Shown here: positions 28,046 to 36,100 of the stretch, piece after piece
How the letters are laid out: every line of letters starts with the position of its first letter
How positions within the stretch are numbered: position 1 is the first letter of the stretch
NCBI RefSeq assembly: GCF_024385605.1
Contig: NZ_JANFOJ010000005.1
Span: 62,001 to 126,000, forward strand
From: Sporolactobacillus sp. STSJ-5
GTDB lineage: Bacteria; Bacillota; Bacilli; Bacillales; Sporolactobacillaceae
Direction of reading: 5' to 3'
DNA: 64,000 nucleotides
Made by a program: the position numbers and the translations under genes
Notes under the pieces: model-generated
Databases searched by the model: none
What the model was told of the DNA's origin: nothing
Seen by the model: the letters and a program-made list of their open reading frames with translations, nothing else

Positions 28046-28153
28046 ATGGAGAAGTCACAAAAGAATAAAAAGAAACGTTTAAATCTGGAATTTGGCATTG
28101 AAACAAAGGAAGTAAATGCTCAGGCTAAACGCAGTTATTCAATTGAACGATAA
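28046..28153 (+). CDS. Candidate RiPP precursor peptide (35 aa)
   Basis: An ATG with an ideal ribosome site (AGGAGGTGAT, 5 nt before the start) opens a 35-codon gene. The product has a lysine-rich N-terminus (MEKSQKNKKKR), a central LNLEFGIETKEVNAQ that looks like a recognition helix, and a C-terminal AKRSYSIER. It has no cysteine, so YcaO chemistry would have to use Ser/Thr, an amide or an amidine; three C-terminal arginine/lysine positions, notably R29 and R35, are candidate arginase targets. It is followed by a hairpin and the YcaO gene, a usual arrangement for RiPP precursors. Assignment rests on context, not on similarity. Confidence 0.7.
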   Translation: MEKSQKNKKKRLNLEFGIETKEVNAQAKRSYSIER

Positions 28154-28158
28154 CACCT

Positions 28159-28196
28159 ATTGTAGCTACACCGGATTGATTTGGTGTGGCTACAAT
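28159..28196 (+). promoter_or_regulatory. Hairpin between precursor and YcaO genes
   Basis: ATTGTAGCTACACC (28159-28172) pairs with GGTGTGGCTACAAT (28183-28196): 14 bp with one T-G pair and a 10-nt loop. Only ATTTTA follows, so it should be a leaky terminator or a 3' stabiliser that makes precursor mRNA more abundant than enzyme mRNA. It ends 23 nt before the YcaO ATG. Confidence 0.75.
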
Positions 28197-28218
28197 ATTT
28201 TACGAGGGGGATATTAAA

Positions 28219-30279
28219 ATGAAAGATAGAAAGAGTGAACGTTATAATCTAAGATTTTACGAAAATGATTTAAAATCATTTTTCATTAGAGAGCCTAATA
28301 AAGTACATTTGATAAAGTCGGATGATGCAAATACAGCAGTAAAGATCGGTAACGTTATAGCGAACAATGATAATGTAGACCAATTTGACCCAGATAATGT
28401 ATCTGAAATGCGTGATTTTATTGAACTTCATTTTAACAATTTAAAACAAATAGTGAATAATGATGAAATAATAATATACATAAATAGCAACTTTGAAAGC
28501 TTTTCAAAAGATATTTCTTTACCTATAAAAGTTAAGTATACCAATAATTTTAATGAATTTATGAATAGCAAAATTAAGAAAAAAATAGTCCTCTTGTCGA
28601 ATCTTTCTGTAAATCAAATTAAGAAGTACGCTAAACAACTCTACAGTATGGACAACTATTATGCAATTGTTTCACTAGATGGTTATTTACTATTTACTTA
28701 TATTAACAATTCTCATTACTGTCTGAATTGTGTTATAGAACGCTGGATTGAAACACATCCTTATATTTACAAATTTAATAAAATTAGTAATATTCCTTAC
28801 TCTTCGAATGTGGCACTAGAAAAGTTATATTTCCAGTTTTTGATTAATGAAATTATTAATAATGAAGAATTAATTGGAAAGATTATTCTTATCAGCCTAA
28901 AACAGTTAAGCATTAAAAGATATTCCATAATTAAGAAGGAAAGTTGTTATTGCAATCCACACACTATAAAAACTAATAATATAAACATTATTGATAGAGA
29001 TATTAAATATGATATTAGTGGAAGTCGTATAAAAAAACCAAAAGATGCTTTTCAACAAGTACAGAATTATATTAGTCCTTTTGGACCCGTATATGATCTA
29101 AATGATCAAAGTAATTACGATAAAAAATTGTATCTCCCTGTATTTGGGTGTCTAATGGCTAGTAACCCCTTAGAAAAATCGTTTATTGTTCATGGCGGCA
29201 AAGGTCCAGATGCAGATCAAGCAAAAATGAGCGCCATTGGTGAAGCTCTTGAGAGATACAATGCTAGAGTTCACGGGACAGAACCCATGATAGAGGCTTC
29301 TTATAATGAATTACTATTAGAAAACAAGCCAGTGCTTAATCCTATTAAGTTAATTCTAGATCCAGAATACAGTTTTCCTTATAGTTCTGATAAAAAAATT
29401 GATTGGGTAAAGGGAGTAAAGCTGTTAGATGAAAAGGATGTTTATATACCAGCAAATGCTGTATTTTTCATTTATCAACCCAAAGTAAGAGAAAAACAGT
29501 TTATCCCTCAAGATACCACTGGTCTAGCATCGGGATCCTCAACTGAGGAGGCAATTTATCAAGGTCTGTGTGAAATAATCGAAAGAGATTCATACGCAAT
29601 TTATTACCGTCAAGGCTTGATTGGAAAAGATGTTGATCAAAAAACAATAAAAAACTATAAAATAAAAGAACTGATCGACTATTTAAAAAGCAATAGCATC
29701 AAAGTCCATCTTAAATATCTAAAAAATGATACTCATATCTGCGTAATTCACTGTGTTACTGAAGACAGAAACAATAATTTTCCAATTTTTACTCACGGTG
29801 CCGGCGCTTCTCTTAATCCATCAACAGCTATTTTAAGATCTATAACAGAAGCAATTCAATTAAGAGTTTCTCAAGTTATGTTAAATAAAAATCCTTCTTC
29901 GGAGACCATTAAAAATTATAAACCATATTTTGCTTGGGGACACGGTGATACAACGTGGATCAACATATTTTTAGAAAATTCAAAAATTAATGATGTATCG
30001 TTTGAAAGCTTACCAAATCATTCAAGTGATAACTTAAAGTCAAATATACAGTTTATTATTAATAAATTGCATGCCTTAAATTATTCAGTTTATGCAGTAA
30101 ATTTATCAAGAACTGATAACCCAATAAAAACTGTTAGAGTAATTGTACCTGGATTTCAATCAACTGACGATACCTTAAGACGTATATCTCCACGTATGTT
30201 TGAACTGCCTAAACAACTAAAGATGTCAGATTTTAAAACAAGTATCGATGACCTTGAAACTAAACCGTTTTTTTCATAA
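28219..30279 (+). CDS. YcaO-domain RiPP maturase with E1-like N-terminal region
   Basis: A 686-aa protein. The start is the ATG at 28219, 8 nt after GAGGGGG; an upstream GTG (28186) lies in the hairpin. Residues 1-300 resemble the E1/ThiF-like partner of azoline synthetases, with four cysteines (C168, C171, C243, C245) placed to bind zinc. Residues 300-686 are a YcaO domain with ATP-site motifs GGKGPDADQAKMSAIGEALE (G326-E345) and STEEAIYQGLCEIIERD (E443-D457). The C-terminus ends ETKPFFS, lacking the PxPxP of classical cyclodehydratases. It likely activates backbone amides of the precursor with ATP. No dehydrogenase gene follows, so azoles are not expected. Confidence 0.85.
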   Translation: MKDRKSERYNLRFYENDLKSFFIREPNKVHLIKSDDANTAVKIGNVIANNDNVDQFDPDNVSEMRDFIELHFNNLKQIVNNDEIIIYINSNFESFSKDISLPIKVKYTNNFNEFMNSKIKKKIVLLSNLSVNQIKKYAKQLYSMDNYYAIVSLDGYLLFTYINNSHYCLNCVIERWIETHPYIYKFNKISNIPYSSNVALEKLYFQFLINEIINNEELIGKIILISLKQLSIKRYSIIKKESCYCNPHTIKTNNINIIDRDIKYDISGSRIKKPKDAFQQVQNYISPFGPVYDLNDQSNYDKKLYLPVFGCLMASNPLEKSFIVHGGKGPDADQAKMSAIGEALERYNARVHGTEPMIEASYNELLLENKPVLNPIKLILDPEYSFPYSSDKKIDWVKGVKLLDEKDVYIPANAVFFIYQPKVREKQFIPQDTTGLASGSSTEEAIYQGLCEIIERDSYAIYYRQGLIGKDVDQKTIKNYKIKELIDYLKSNSIKVHLKYLKNDTHICVIHCVTEDRNNNFPIFTHGAGASLNPSTAILRSITEAIQLRVSQVMLNKNPSSETIKNYKPYFAWGHGDTTWINIFLENSKINDVSFESLPNHSSDNLKSNIQFIINKLHALNYSVYAVNLSRTDNPIKTVRVIVPGFQSTDDTLRRISPRMFELPKQLKMSDFKTSIDDLETKPFFS

Positions 30280-30294
30280 CAATATGGAGGAAAA

Positions 30295-31467
30295 ATGAAA
30301 TTAGTACAATCACCGCACCTAATAATATATAAAAATAAACTTATTAATAAATTAACTGGGTTTTCAGTTAAAGTATCACCTGATGTTGTTTATCTTGTAA
30401 ACCTTTTTAAAACACCAGTATCATTAAGTGATATTTTAAATGTTGTCGAAGCGGATAATCTGGAATTAATTGTACGCAATTTAATTGAAGAAGGATTTAT
30501 AGAAGAAATCCCTAAAAATTACTCGAAAGAAGCGATGTCTGCCAAGTATTTGATGGATCCAAGATCCGGTACATTATTTTGTTCAAATCAAGGTAATCTC
30601 ATTGTTGATGATAATGAAAGTGGTAAAACTATTATTGGCTTTTTTGGAGTTGGGTACGATAATGGTTCAGCTTTTTTTTCAGGTTCTCGTGCTGCTCCAG
30701 ATGCGATTAGAGATTTTTCAAAACAAATTGGATTTCTGAACAGCGCACCTAATGGGCTTACACTTGGTTATTATGATCCCATTGAGCATAGCCAAAAATT
30801 GAAAGGACAAATTATAAGAGATTACGGAAATCTTAGCCTAACTAATAATCAATTACTTAATATAGACCGCATAGAAAAACTAAGCAGGTTCATTTATACT
30901 TGCACAAACATAAAACCAATTTTTATTGGAGGAGACCACAGTATAACTTATACAATAGTAAAAGGTCTTATAAATGCATATGAGTCTTTACAAATCGTTC
31001 AATTAGATGCTCATTCAGACTTGGGGTATACAAGGTGGGAAACTGTTGAACATGGGAGTTTTATGAGGGAACTATTAAAAGAGGAGAAAATTGAAAATAT
31101 CATTCAAGTAGGGATAAGAGGTCCTCAAAATAATAATATTAAGGAAGGTAAGGTCACCTACTTATCTTTAAATCAACTTAATAATCTTAAAAGTATAATT
31201 CGAGAGGATATCCCTACATTTATTACAGTGGACTGCGACGTTTTTGACCCGAGTATTTTCCCTGGTGTCGCTTACCCCATTCCAAATGGATTAGATTATG
31301 AAAAATATAAAAATATTATAAATTGTTTACCCAAACAAATAGTTGGTATTGATTTTGTTGAATTTTGTCCGAACTTGGATATGTCAAATCTTAGTGTATC
31401 AACCATTTCTTATGCAATCTTAGAAATTCTTAGTGTTTGGGAGGACAGAGATGGGTCAATCTATTAA
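30295..31467 (+). CDS. Arginase-family enzyme with N-terminal winged-helix/RRE-like region; candidate peptide arginase
   Basis: A 390-aa protein starting 15 nt after the YcaO stop, with GGAGG upstream. Residues 1-75 (PDVVYLVNLFKTPVSLSDIL...LIEEGFIEE) look like the small winged-helix RiPP recognition element family. Residues 115-385 are a ureohydrolase fold with all manganese ligands: GGDHS (H215), DAHSD (D238, H240, D242) and DCDVFDP (D313, D315), plus E356. Free-standing arginases lack the first domain. Known peptide arginases such as OspR turn Arg in a peptide into ornithine; I infer the same here, with the arginines of the precursor as targets. Confidence 0.8.
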   Translation: MKLVQSPHLIIYKNKLINKLTGFSVKVSPDVVYLVNLFKTPVSLSDILNVVEADNLELIVRNLIEEGFIEEIPKNYSKEAMSAKYLMDPRSGTLFCSNQGNLIVDDNESGKTIIGFFGVGYDNGSAFFSGSRAAPDAIRDFSKQIGFLNSAPNGLTLGYYDPIEHSQKLKGQIIRDYGNLSLTNNQLLNIDRIEKLSRFIYTCTNIKPIFIGGDHSITYTIVKGLINAYESLQIVQLDAHSDLGYTRWETVEHGSFMRELLKEEKIENIIQVGIRGPQNNNIKEGKVTYLSLNQLNNLKSIIREDIPTFITVDCDVFDPSIFPGVAYPIPNGLDYEKYKNIINCLPKQIVGIDFVEFCPNLDMSNLSVSTISYAILEILSVWEDRDGSIY

Positions 31468-32701
31468 GAACATTAAAATAAAATATTATTTAATAAATGC
31501 TGTTTATCAGCTAAGTTTAGCGTTATTCAGTGCCCTGTTTTATGTGTATTTGGAAAAACAGGGCTTTAGTTACTTAGAAATTAATTTTTACTATGTACTT
31601 TTTTGGATTGTTGGTTTGTTAACTGAAATACCAGCGGGCGCACTATCAGATTATTTCGGAAGAAAAAACTCCTTGATAATCAGCATAATTGTTAGGAGTA
31701 TTGGTTTGTTTTTTTTATTTTGGTCTTCCAATACATTTTATCTTTTTTCGAGTGCTGTCCTTACAGCAATTGGAGAATCCTTTAAATCCGGTACGCTTGA
31801 ATCATGGGCGCTCGATAGGATTCATCAATTAAAACCGCAATTTAAATCAGACAAGTTTTTTTCCATAGATAATATTATTTCGAATACAGTGGGCCTTGTA
31901 GGAGGATTTATAGGAGCGCAAATATTAGGTGAATACAACCTGAGTCTTCCATTCTTGCTTTCTCCTTTTATCCTAATGTTTACTGGTATACTAGTTTCCT
32001 TTTTAATGGAACAAGACGGGCATAGGAATATAGCACAGAATGATAAGATTATTGACAGTTATAAGAATACAGTAAAAGAAATAAAAAATGGATTCATTTA
32101 TATTAAAAAAAATAAATATTTCCTAAGGCTGTGTCTATCGCTTTTACCTCTTCAGTTTGTCATGACAGGTCCTGCATCTCAATGGCAGCTTTATTTTCAA
32201 AATGGTCACCACAATATTATTGTTGGTTATTTATTTGTCCTTATTAGCTTATCTGCAATGATTGGTCACTATATAGCACCAAAATTCAGTAGTTTGTTTA
32301 AGAGTAGAAATCGATATCTTATTCTAACTACAAGTGTTAACGCATTAATGGTTTTTGCTGTTATATTCACTCAAATATATTATTTGTCTATTATCTTTTT
32401 TTTGATTCATGTTGTTTTCATGTCCTCAGAAGAAGTAACAAGAATATCATATCTAAACGACGAAATTAAATCTAATAATAGAGCAACGGTCTTATCAATA
32501 TTTAATACATTAGAGGCACTGGTAACCATTGCAGCCTACATCATCATTGGTTATATTGCAGATAAGTACTCACTCAGTGTGTCATGGGCGTTTTCAGCCA
32601 TTGTTATGCTGGTGTTTGCCATACCTTTATTTATAAGTCTTGATAAAAATCAAAAGAAAAATTACAGAGGGAGATTTTTTCATGAAAACAGAGCTAAGTA
32701 A
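31451..32701 (+). CDS. MFS exporter of the RiPP cluster
   Basis: A 416-aa protein with about 12 TM segments; loop 2-3 carries GALSDYFGRKNSL, the MFS motif A, and TEIPAGALSD precedes it as in macrolide-efflux type pumps. The ATG at 31451 has GGGAGGAC in front and overlaps the arginase gene by 17 nt, so the two are coupled. It most likely exports the finished peptide or gives the producer resistance. Codons are strongly A+T-biased like its neighbours. No peptidase domain, so leader removal must come from elsewhere. Confidence 0.82.
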   Translation: MGQSIKNIKIKYYLINAVYQLSLALFSALFYVYLEKQGFSYLEINFYYVLFWIVGLLTEIPAGALSDYFGRKNSLIISIIVRSIGLFFLFWSSNTFYLFSSAVLTAIGESFKSGTLESWALDRIHQLKPQFKSDKFFSIDNIISNTVGLVGGFIGAQILGEYNLSLPFLLSPFILMFTGILVSFLMEQDGHRNIAQNDKIIDSYKNTVKEIKNGFIYIKKNKYFLRLCLSLLPLQFVMTGPASQWQLYFQNGHHNIIVGYLFVLISLSAMIGHYIAPKFSSLFKSRNRYLILTTSVNALMVFAVIFTQIYYLSIIFFLIHVVFMSSEEVTRISYLNDEIKSNNRATVLSIFNTLEALVTIAAYIIIGYIADKYSLSVSWAFSAIVMLVFAIPLFISLDKNQKKNYRGRFFHENRAK

Positions 32702-33029
32702 GTTTCGTGTCAAAAAGGGGAAGACGAACCAAGTGGATGAATGGCTGGATTTCTTGAATAAAAGGATGCCAGAGGTTCTTCTAACACTAAAAAATGAGAA
32801 AATGTATGTTGAAGCCATCTTTCGCGAAAGAGATGCCGAAAATGAATACTTGTATTGGTTCTCTATACAAGGAGAGGGCGGCATAGATGTCGAAGACTCA
32901 AATAAGGAAATAGACAAAATACATTTACACTATTGGTATGAATGTATCGATGAATCTTTTCATGCGCCAACGTTGTTGCCAAAAGTTGAAATGATTTCCG
33001 AGAGAATAAAGAAGATAATGAATGATTAA
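32682..33029 (+). CDS. DUF6176-like small protein in the transposon cargo
   Basis: The 115-aa product (ATG at 32682, GAGGGAG upstream) overlaps the exporter gene by 20 nt. Segments KKGKTNQVDEWLDFLNKRM, MYVEAIFRERDAENEYLYW and YWYECIDESFHAP match the DUF6176 family, small alpha/beta proteins of Bacillales with no known role and a ferredoxin-like look. Its base composition is less extreme than that of the three genes before it. It could serve immunity, peptide binding or be passenger DNA; context alone cannot decide. Confidence 0.65.
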   Translation: MKTELSKFRVKKGKTNQVDEWLDFLNKRMPEVLLTLKNEKMYVEAIFRERDAENEYLYWFSIQGEGGIDVEDSNKEIDKIHLHYWYECIDESFHAPTLLPKVEMISERIKKIMND

Positions 33030-33234
33030 TTCATAAGATTTGTAGTGAGCGTACTATAAACAACAACAATTTTCTTATTGATTGTTTAAAAAACGATTGT
33101 TTTTGAGACACTTTTTATTTTGGCATAAGTTACGCGTATTTTGTTAAATTTCATGTATTAAAACATTGCTCATAAACTATATCTCTATAACCACCCTTTG
33201 TGCTATTATTAAAGTCAGAAGGTGGTTTTTTATT
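33030..33234 (+). other. Intergenic region, candidate res site and resolvase promoter
   Basis: 205 bp without a gene between cargo and resolvase. It is A+T-rich with partial dyads such as AACAAT...ATTGTT (33066-33090 region) and is placed where Tn552-type elements have their resolution site, directly upstream of the resolvase gene. Subsites cannot be defined by eye. Confidence 0.4.
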
Positions 33235-33804
33235 ATGGAATCTTATGTTTATGGTTATGCTCGAGTAAGTACACGTCAACAGGATTTAGCACGACAACTT
33301 GACTTACTAAAAAAATATAATTGTAATGAGATACTGACAGAAAAAATGACAGGAACAAAAGCTGATCGGCCACAACTTAATCGACTAAAAGATAAATTGC
33401 GTCCAGGGGATGTTGTCGTTGTGGAAAGCTTCTCACGATTAGGGCGAAGCACAAAAGATCTAATTGAACTTGTGAGCTATTTTGAAGAAAAACATGTCAA
33501 ATTAAATAGTATCAAAGAAAGTTTCGATACATCGACACCACAGGGACGTCTCATGATGACTGTATTTCAAGCGTTCAGTCAATTTGAGAGGGATTTGATT
33601 GTCGAAAGAACTAAAGAGGGATTAAAAAGTGCCAGAGCCCGTGGCCGTAAAGGTGGTCGTCCAAAAGTTAACTCACGTGATATTAACAGAGCAGTCAATT
33701 TGTATCGTTCAGAACAATACAGTGTTAAAGAAATTGTGGAAATGACGGGTATTAGTCGAGCAACTTTATACCGTTACTTGAATCAAGAACTGGTTATATC
33801 CTAA
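33235..33804 (+). CDS. Serine recombinase (transposon resolvase)
   Basis: A 189-aa resolvase of the Tn552 BinL/BinR size. The N-terminal catalytic domain is complete: YGYARVSTRQQDLARQ with the nucleophilic serine, TKADRPQL, SFSRLGRSTKDL and SQFERDLIVERTKEG; the C-terminus is a HTH (GRPKVNSRD...SVKEIVEMTGISRATLYRYL). GAAGGTGG is positioned before the ATG at 33235, so an upstream start at 33166 is not used. It should resolve cointegrates made by the transposase. Transposition genes follow at once on the same strand. Confidence 0.92.
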   Translation: MESYVYGYARVSTRQQDLARQLDLLKKYNCNEILTEKMTGTKADRPQLNRLKDKLRPGDVVVVESFSRLGRSTKDLIELVSYFEEKHVKLNSIKESFDTSTPQGRLMMTVFQAFSQFERDLIVERTKEGLKSARARGRKGGRPKVNSRDINRAVNLYRSEQYSVKEIVEMTGISRATLYRYLNQELVIS

Positions 33805-33835
33805 GTACCTACCAAAATATGAAGGGAGCCTTTCT

Positions 33836-35278
33836 ATGCAAGAGCCTCCTCCACTTACATTCTTCTCAGATGAACAAAGACAAGCTGCTGTGGAAAAGTT
33901 TACTATTATTTCTCCGTATCTTACGAATGAAAAGAAACTACAGGCAATATCAAAGGAATTTGGCATTTCGAGAAGAACATTGCATTATTGGGTCAGCAGT
34001 TATGAGAAACTTGGTTTAAAAGGTCTTGTACGAAAAAAACGAAATGACGCAGAAATCATAAGGGTGGATTCACAAGTCAAAAAGCAAATAGAAAGGCTGA
34101 TTCTTCAACATAAAAGGAACTCTGTAGCATCCATCTACAGAAAGGTATGTACGTATTGCAAACAAAATCATTTAGAGCAGCCGAGCTATTATCAGGTAAT
34201 GGCTGTGTCTAAATCGCTAACGCCTGGAATGAAAAAACTTGCGTTTGAAGGAACCAAGCAATATAAGAACGAATATGATTTAATCCATACAAGACAGGCT
34301 ATATTTCCTAATGAAATATGGCAAGCAGATCACACTCTTTTAGATATTTTTGTTTTAAACGAAAAGGGAAATCCGCAAAGGCCTTGGTTGACTATAATCA
34401 TGGATGACTACAGTCGAGCAATTGCTGGTTACTTTTTATCTTTTCACGATCCTTCAGCAATGCAGACCTCTTTAGCATTTCATCAAGCGATATGGCAAAA
34501 GAAAAATAAAGATTGGCCTATTTGCGGTATCCCAGAGAATTTTTATACAGACCATGGCTCTGATTTTACGTCGAATCACCTTGAACAGGTTGCCATTGAT
34601 TTAAAGATAAATTTAATCTTTTCATCAATTGGTGTTCCCCGTGGCCGTGGCAAAATAGAACGCTTTTTTTCTACAGTTAATCAACTTCTTCTTCAGGATC
34701 TTCCTGGATATATTGGTCAGGACGATAACGTTTCTCTACTAACCTTCAAAGAACTTGAGGATGCTGTTCGATATTTCATTATTCATAATTATCATCATCG
34801 CATTCACGGTACGACGAAAAAAATGCCAATTATCTCATGGAATGAATCAGGATTTTTACCCAATTTACCGGAAAGCCTAGAAAGTCTTGATCTACTTTTA
34901 TTGAATGTTGCAAAGGCGAGGAAGGTTCAGCAGGATGGGATACACTTTCAAGGATTAAAATACTTAAATACTAATTTGGCTGCTTATGTTGGTGAAATGG
35001 TATTAATTCGTTATGATCCAAGAGATTTGGCCGAAATACGTGTTTTTTATCATAATGAATTCCTTTGCACAGCCATCTCTCCAGAAATATCCGATTACAC
35101 CGTAGATATACAAGATATTATCTCTGCTCGAAATAAAAGGAGATGTGATCTAAAAAAGCAAATCGATAGTGCTAAAACGGTTGTAGAGGAAATTGTTCTT
35201 AAACAACAAGACAGTCTACCGAATGTGAATGATAAAAAGCCGAAAAAAACAAAATTGAAGAGGTACCTCAATGAATAA
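33836..35278 (+). CDS. DDE transposase of Tn552 type (TniA/TnsB-like, 480 aa)
   Basis: The protein starts with a HTH (KEFGISRRTLHYWVSSYEKLGLKGL), has a second DNA-binding region, then an rve catalytic core: WQADHTLLDIF (D165), DHGSDFTS (D239) and GRGKIERFF (E275), giving D...D-35-E. A beta-barrel follows (YDPRDLAEIRVFY) and a lysine-rich tail that would contact the ATPase. Its 480 residues equal Tn552 p480. AAGGGAGCC lies upstream of the ATG, and the stop overlaps the ATPase start by 8 nt. Confidence 0.93.
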   Translation: MQEPPPLTFFSDEQRQAAVEKFTIISPYLTNEKKLQAISKEFGISRRTLHYWVSSYEKLGLKGLVRKKRNDAEIIRVDSQVKKQIERLILQHKRNSVASIYRKVCTYCKQNHLEQPSYYQVMAVSKSLTPGMKKLAFEGTKQYKNEYDLIHTRQAIFPNEIWQADHTLLDIFVLNEKGNPQRPWLTIIMDDYSRAIAGYFLSFHDPSAMQTSLAFHQAIWQKKNKDWPICGIPENFYTDHGSDFTSNHLEQVAIDLKINLIFSSIGVPRGRGKIERFFSTVNQLLLQDLPGYIGQDDNVSLLTFKELEDAVRYFIIHNYHHRIHGTTKKMPIISWNESGFLPNLPESLESLDLLLLNVAKARKVQQDGIHFQGLKYLNTNLAAYVGEMVLIRYDPRDLAEIRVFYHNEFLCTAISPEISDYTVDIQDIISARNKRRCDLKKQIDSAKTVVEEIVLKQQDSLPNVNDKKPKKTKLKRYLNE

Positions 35279-36083
35279 AAAAATAAGTTTTATCGAAACC
35301 AAGGAATATAAACGTTTTGCTGAATTTTGCGATGCATGTATTAAATATCAGTACATTGGGATTTGCTATGGCTTGCCCGGAGTTGGGAAGACACTTTCTT
35401 CAAGGTATTATTCGAATTGGGACTATATAGATCAGCACTTAAACTATAAAACTGCTCCACAAGTAGTTGAGACCGTAGACAAAAAAATCCTTGATCATCA
35501 GATCGTTTTCTATACAGCACCAGCTGTTCGTGCAACACGAATGACTGGTGATATTGAAAGAATTGCAGCAAAGTTAAATATGGTAAAAACAATGTATCGA
35601 GTGAAAACATTTGGAGCAGAAGAAAAATATTCACACAATCATTTTGAGAATATTTCCTTAATTATTGTTGATGAAGTTGATCGATTAAAAATGCAAGGCC
35701 TAGAGCAACTTCGAGACATTTATGATCAACATGAACTGGCGATCATTTTTGTCGGAATGCCTGGAATTGAAAAACGTCTATCGCGTTATCCTCAATTATA
35801 TTCACGGATAGGATTTGCACATGAATTTGACCGTTTAAGCAAGGATGAAGCACACCACATCCTAGAGTATAAGTGGCATGAATTGGGATTGTCTGTGAGA
35901 TTAGAGGACTTTTCCGACTATGAAGCCATTTCAAATATCATAAGAATTACAAACGGTAACTTTAGATTGATCCACCGTCTCTTTGCACAAATTGAGAGGA
36001 TTCTTGAGATAAATAACCTTCAATCTATTTCATTGGATGTTGTCAACGCTGCACGGGACAGCCTGACACTGGGAATAAAATGA
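35271..36083 (+). CDS. Transposition AAA ATPase (TniB/TnsC-like, 270 aa)
   Basis: Walker A GLPGVGKTLSS (G34-S44) and Walker B LIIVDEVDRL (D134, E135) are intact, followed by sensor-1 type FVGMPGIEKRLSRYPQLYSRIGF. The family forms ATP-dependent filaments on DNA that choose targets and activate the transposase. Size equals Tn552 p271. It overlaps the transposase by 8 nt and its stop codon overlaps an ATG of the next frame, so the three are co-translated. Confidence 0.92.
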   Translation: MNKKISFIETKEYKRFAEFCDACIKYQYIGICYGLPGVGKTLSSRYYSNWDYIDQHLNYKTAPQVVETVDKKILDHQIVFYTAPAVRATRMTGDIERIAAKLNMVKTMYRVKTFGAEEKYSHNHFENISLIIVDEVDRLKMQGLEQLRDIYDQHELAIIFVGMPGIEKRLSRYPQLYSRIGFAHEFDRLSKDEAHHILEYKWHELGLSVRLEDFSDYEAISNIIRITNGNFRLIHRLFAQIERILEINNLQSISLDVVNAARDSLTLGIK

Positions 36084-36100
36084 ATTCGGAGAGTGATACG

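Noticed and set aside
28186-28218. Upstream GTG start for the YcaO protein
   Set aside because: It lies inside the hairpin after the precursor gene and lacks a ribosome site; the ATG at 28219 has GAGGGGG at good distance.
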